A DNA stretch of 8,888 nucleotides from Clostridiales bacterium (GTDB lineage Bacteria; Bacillota; Sulfobacillia; UBA995; UBA9673), in the NCBI GenBank assembly GCA_003541445.1, contig DPMO01000232.1, forward strand, positions 1 to 8,888. Direction: 5' to 3'. This document shows, one piece after another, positions 6,403 through 8,888 of the stretch. Under the pieces are notes generated by a model. It ran no database searches, had not been told where the DNA came from, and saw only the letters and a list, made by a program, of their open reading frames with translations. Position numbers and translations under genes: made by a program. The number at the start of each line of letters is the position of its first letter. Position 1 is the first letter of the stretch.

Positions 6403-7302
6403 TTATCGTTCGGGGTTCGCCGTCTCTTCGACGGCCGCCGGCCCGAAGGAGCCGAAGAGCCACGGGAAGGCTTCGGCCAGAGCCCGCACGATGTCTCTCA
6501 GACGCTCGGCGGTGTAGAGCCTCACCTGAAGGTCGTCGGTCCCGGTGTCGGCGACCAGGAGGACCGTCCCGGAGCCGTCTTCACCGCCGGGCACGACGCC
6601 GAGGCCGTAGTCTGAAGCCACCGTTCGGACGAGGCCGTCGGCGTCGGCGCCCTCTGTGAGCTCTTCGAGCCTCCGGCGCTGCTCCTTCGTGAGGGTCGAC
6701 AGCGGGACCACCTCCTGTCCCCCGCCTCCGCCCACCACGTCGAGATAGCACAGAGGCGGGAAGAGGATGCACCACCAGTTCGCGCCGTCCCCGTTCCCGA
6801 GGACGACCCGCAGGGCCCGGTACTCGCCGGCCGGCAGGTCGACCGGCCCGTAGGACCTGTCCGGGAAGGCGAAGGTCCCGTACTCGACCTTCACCCCGTA
6901 GTCCCGGCCCGCCTCCCGCACCTCCTCCTCGGCCAGCCTCCTGAAGAATGGGAGATTCTCGACGATTCGCGCCTCCGCGTCCGCCGAGGCGCTCTCCTCG
7001 AGGAGGTCTCCGGACGCGGCCAGGATGGCGTCACGGACCTTCATCTTCAGGGCCTGGTCGGCCGGCTGGTCGCTGTTGGCCACGACGTGGAGCCGGATGA
7101 GGTTGTGCTGGTTGTAGGCCAGCTCCGCTCTCTGCTCCCACGTGCTCCAGACCACGGCGGCCGCGGTCAGGACCAGAGCGGCCAGAAGCCAGTATCCCAG
7201 GCCCCGCCTGAGGCGGGCCATGGCGCCCTGTCCGTATGCGAGCTCCCGCCGGGGGCCTCCGGACCTGTGGCTGATAATCTCCAGCAGCGCCTTCACGACC
7301 AT
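6403..7302 (-). CDS. spoIIR: Stage II sporulation protein R (SpoIIR)
   Basis: SpoIIR is made in the forespore under sigma-F, exported to the space between forespore and mother cell, and activates the SpoIIGA protease that processes pro-sigma-E. Recognition rests on three conserved blocks: IRLHVVANSD followed by DQALKMKVRDAIL (about 69-94), the FPDRSYGPVDLPAGEYRALRV stretch (146-166), and NWWCILFPPLC (175-185). A hydrophobic segment at about 35-52 is the export signal or membrane anchor. At 299 residues it is longer than the ~220-250 usual for the family. There is a 27-residue charged leader before Met28 and a ~110-residue tail ending in an amphipathic stretch (AEAFPWLFGSFG). The start is uncertain. 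GGAGG at 7309-7305 is only 2 bases from the ATG at 7302 but 8 from a GTG at 7296. The ATG at 7221 would give a more typical N-terminus but has only a weak Shine-Dalgarno sequence. The gene lies 130 bases downstream of sigG. Confidence 0.92.
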   Translation of the reverse strand: MVVKALLEIISHRSGGPRRELAYGQGAMARLRRGLGYWLLAALVLTAAAVVWSTWEQRAELAYNQHNLIRLHVVANSDQPADQALKMKVRDAILAASGDLLEESASADAEARIVENLPFFRRLAEEEVREAGRDYGVKVEYGTFAFPDRSYGPVDLPAGEYRALRVVLGNGDGANWWCILFPPLCYLDVVGGGGGQEVVPLSTLTKEQRRRLEELTEGADADGLVRTVASDYGLGVVPGGEDGSGTVLLVADTGTDDLQVRLYTAERLRDIVRALAEAFPWLFGSFGPAAVEETANPER

Positions 7303-7367
7303 GTCCTCCGTCCGAGGGACCCGCCGCCTGCCTCTTCAAGCAGCTCGAGGTCCCGCTGGTGGACGTT

Positions 7368-7396
7368 TAGTGTGCCCCGACCGCATGCGCTCATTC
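7368..7396 (-). promoter_or_regulatory. Candidate sigma-F/sigma-G-type promoter of spoIIR
   Basis: On the minus strand a -10-like element GGGCACACTA (7377-7368) fits the sigma-F -10 consensus GGNNANAHTR at all ten positions. Its CACACTA part is one base from the sigma-G -10 CATNHTA. A -35-like GAATG (7396-7392) lies 17 bases before CACACTA. It fits the sigma-G -35 pattern GHATR fully but the sigma-F GYATA only partly, and the sigma-F spacing would be 14 instead of 15. The transcription start would fall near 7361, about 60 bases before the gene. Consensus patterns are from memory of Bacillus regulon studies. Confidence 0.5.
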
Positions 7397-7432
7397 CCGG
7401 GAAACGGAGGAAACCCGGACAGAAGGTCACTC

Positions 7433-8206
7433 TCACATCAGCTTTTTCATGTGCCCGAGGGCGGCTTTCTCCAGCCTGGACACCTGGGCCTGAGAGATGC
7501 CTATCTCGTCCGCGACCTCCATCTGGGTCTTGCCCTCGTAGAACCTCAGCGAGAGGATGAGCTTCTCCCGTTCGGAGAGTTTGTTCATGGCCTCGCGGAT
7601 GGAGATGCCTTCCAGCCAGGCTGAGTCCTGGTTCTTCTCGTCCCCGATCTGGTCCATGACGTAGATCGGGTCGCCTCCGTCGTGATAGACAGGGTCGAAG
7701 AGGGAGATCGGTTCCTGGATGGCGTCGAGGGCGAAGACGACTTCCTCCCTGGGCATCTTCAGCTCGTCGGCTATCTCGCTGATGGTCGGTTCGCGGGAAT
7801 GCTTGCTGACGAGGCTGTCCCGTATCTGGAGGGCCTTGTAGGCGATGTCCCGCAGGGACCGGCTCACGCGGATGGAGTTGTTGTCCCTGAGGTAGCGCCT
7901 GATCTCACCGATGATCATGGGCACGGCGTAGGTGGAGAACTTGACGTTCTGGCCCAGGTCGAAATTGTCGATAGCCTTGATGAGCCCGATGCACCCCACC
8001 TGGAAGAGGTCGTCCACGTACTCGCCGCGGTTGATGAACCGCTGGATGACGCTCAACACCAGGCGCAGGTTGCCCTGTATCAGCCGGTCCCGGGCGGAAG
8101 AGTCGCCGTTATGCATTGCTTCAAATAATTCCTTCATCTGAGCGCTGGTTAGTACCGGAAGCTTGGATGTGTTTACGCCGCAAATCTCCACCTTGTTGAC
8201 CAGCAT
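7433..8206 (-). CDS. sigG: Sporulation forespore sigma factor G
   Basis: SigG is the late forespore RNA polymerase sigma factor that switches on spore DNA-protecting and germination genes. The 257-residue length matches the family. The N-terminus KVEICGVNTSKLPVL is diagnostic for SigG. Region 2 follows with LRLVLSVIQRFINRGEYVDD, DLFQVGCIGLIKAIDNFD and VKFSTYAVPMIIGEIRRYLR. Region 3 shows RVSRSLRDIAYKALQIRD and SREPTISEIADEL. Region 4 ends with GKTQMEVADEIGISQAQVSRLEKAA, the helix-turn-helix that reads the -35 element. The ATG at 8206 has an AAGGTGG-like Shine-Dalgarno sequence at 8223-8217 with 10-base spacing. It lies 91 bases behind sigE. Codon use changes within the gene: roughly the first 33 codons use many A/T-ending codons (gaa tta ttt gaa gca atg cat), the rest mostly G/C-ending ones. 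Confidence 0.97.
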   Translation of the reverse strand: MLVNKVEICGVNTSKLPVLTSAQMKELFEAMHNGDSSARDRLIQGNLRLVLSVIQRFINRGEYVDDLFQVGCIGLIKAIDNFDLGQNVKFSTYAVPMIIGEIRRYLRDNNSIRVSRSLRDIAYKALQIRDSLVSKHSREPTISEIADELKMPREEVVFALDAIQEPISLFDPVYHDGGDPIYVMDQIGDEKNQDSAWLEGISIREAMNKLSEREKLILSLRFYEGKTQMEVADEIGISQAQVSRLEKAALGHMKKLM

Positions 8207-8243
8207 CTACGACCGCCCACCTTCCCTGCATTTAATATAATTT

Positions 8244-8273
8244 CATTATTACCCCGGGCAAGGTGGATTATAC
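8244..8273 (-). promoter_or_regulatory. Sigma-F-type promoter of sigG
   Basis: In the sigE-sigG gap, read on the minus strand, GTATA (8273-8269) is followed after exactly 15 bases by GGTAATAATG (8253-8244). Both halves and the spacing match the sigma-F consensus GYATA-N15-GGNNANAHTR with no mismatch. Transcription would start near 8236 and give a leader of about 30 bases. In Bacillus sigG is known to be transcribed from its own sigma-F-dependent promoter in this same position. That is independent support, so I consider this the strongest regulatory call in the window. Confidence 0.85.
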
Positions 8274-8297
8274 ATGGCCGCAAAACCGCGCCGGGCG

Positions 8298-8888
8298 TCA
8301 CTCCATGCGGTTGATTTCCTTCTTCAGACGTTTGATGATTCTTTTTTCCAGCCGGGAAATATACGACTGGGAAATACCCAGCAAGTCGGCTACTTCTTTC
8401 TGCGTTTTTTCCTTACCGCTGTTCAACCCGAACCGCAGCTCCATGATTTTCCTTTCCCGCTTGTTGAGTTTTTGCAGGGCCAGGTACAGCAGCTTGCGGT
8501 CCACTTCCTCCTCGATGTACTTGTAAATAACGTCATTTTCGGTGCCCAGCACGTCGGAAAGAAGCAGCTCGTTGCCGTCCCAGTCGACGTTCAGCGGCTC
8601 GTCAAAGGACACTTCCGTTCTGGTTTTATTATTGCGCCGCAAGTACATTAATATTTCATTTTCTATGCAGCGGGACGCATACGTGGCCAGCTTAATTTTT
8701 TTCGCGGGATCGAAAGTGTTAACAGCCTTTATTAAACCTATGGTGCCGATGGAAACCAAATCCTCGATCCCCACGCCGGTGTTTTCGAACTTGCGGGCGA
8801 TATATACCACCAGGCGCAAATTGCGCTCGATGAGCACGCTGCGCACCGCGCCGTCTCCTGCTTCCAGCCTGTTGATGAGGTAGGACTC
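8298..8888 (-). CDS. sigE: Sporulation mother-cell sigma factor E, N-terminus outside window
   Basis: SigE is the early mother-cell sigma factor, made as an inactive pro-protein on the membrane and cleaved by SpoIIGA after the SpoIIR signal. The visible 196 residues cover regions 2 to 4: [60 protein letters not shown], the [19 protein letters not shown] linker typical of SigE/SigK, and [20 protein letters not shown] for -35 recognition. A GTG at 8846 is in frame but is not the start: upstream codons to the right edge ([15 protein letters not shown]) continue the family sequence. The pro-region and roughly the first 40 residues are therefore missing. SigK is the main alternative, but adjacency to sigG favours SigE. 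The gene is clearly AT-richer than the rest of the window (28/60 and 22/60 G+C by hand count at 8341-8400 and 8641-8700). Confidence 0.93.
   Translation of the reverse strand, partial: ESYLINRLEAGDGAVRSVLIERNLRLVVYIARKFENTGVGIEDLVSIGTIGLIKAVNTFDPAKKIKLATYASRCIENEILMYLRRNNKTRTEVSFDEPLNVDWDGNELLLSDVLGTENDVIYKYIEEEVDRKLLYLALQKLNKRERKIMELRFGLNSGKEKTQKEVADLLGISQSYISRLEKRIIKRLKKEINRME

Noticed and set aside
7397..7418. CCGGG/CCCGG inverted repeat downstream of sigG, considered as a terminator.
   Set aside because: Only 5 bp with a 12-base loop and no T-tract, and it abuts the candidate spoIIR -35 element.
7682..8128. A 148-codon plus-strand frame inside sigG.
   Set aside because: It lies opposite highly conserved sigma-factor codons and has no recognisable protein features.

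Overview
The window looks like chromosomal DNA of a high-GC, endospore-forming member of the Firmicutes (Bacillota). The evidence is three sporulation genes in a row on the minus strand: sigE (cut by the right edge), sigG and spoIIR. The sigE-sigG order is the standard one in endospore formers. Most of the window is very GC-rich with GC-ending codons (47 of 60 bases by hand count at 1681-1740). That points to a high-GC clostridial, Symbiobacterium-like or Limnochordia-like lineage rather than Bacillus, but the genus cannot be named from sequence alone.

Left part, plus strand (1-4181): the 3' end of a class III PLP-dependent aminotransferase, then a 961-residue PEP-synthase/rifampin-phosphotransferase-like enzyme of unknown substrate. 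The second gene starts at TTG behind a strong Shine-Dalgarno sequence.

Right part, minus strand (8888 down to 4165), in transcription order: sigE, sigG, spoIIR, a minimal nucleotidyltransferase (MNT) and HEPN pair with an 11-nt overlap, and a zinc-dependent medium-chain dehydrogenase. The dehydrogenase and the PEP-utilising enzyme converge and overlap by 17 nt, and that overlap is itself a small inverted repeat carrying both stop codons.

How the genes work together: sigma-F in the forespore is known to drive spoIIR and sigG. SpoIIR is secreted and triggers SpoIIGA-dependent processing of pro-sigma-E in the mother cell. A full-consensus sigma-F-type promoter lies before sigG, and a weaker sigma-F/sigma-G-type candidate lies before spoIIR, so the non-coding DNA agrees with this circuit. 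The MNT-HEPN pair is a toxin-antitoxin-like module. The aminotransferase, PEP-utilising enzyme and dehydrogenase may be one metabolic neighbourhood, but no pathway can be assigned.

The most unusual feature is a sharp change in base and codon use near 8110, inside the first ~33 codons of sigG. DNA to the right (start of sigG, sigG promoter, sigE) is much more AT-rich than the rest. This could be a recombination junction or an assembly chimera. I saw no RNA genes, CRISPR array or insertion sequence. No gene-free stretch exceeds about 130 bases.
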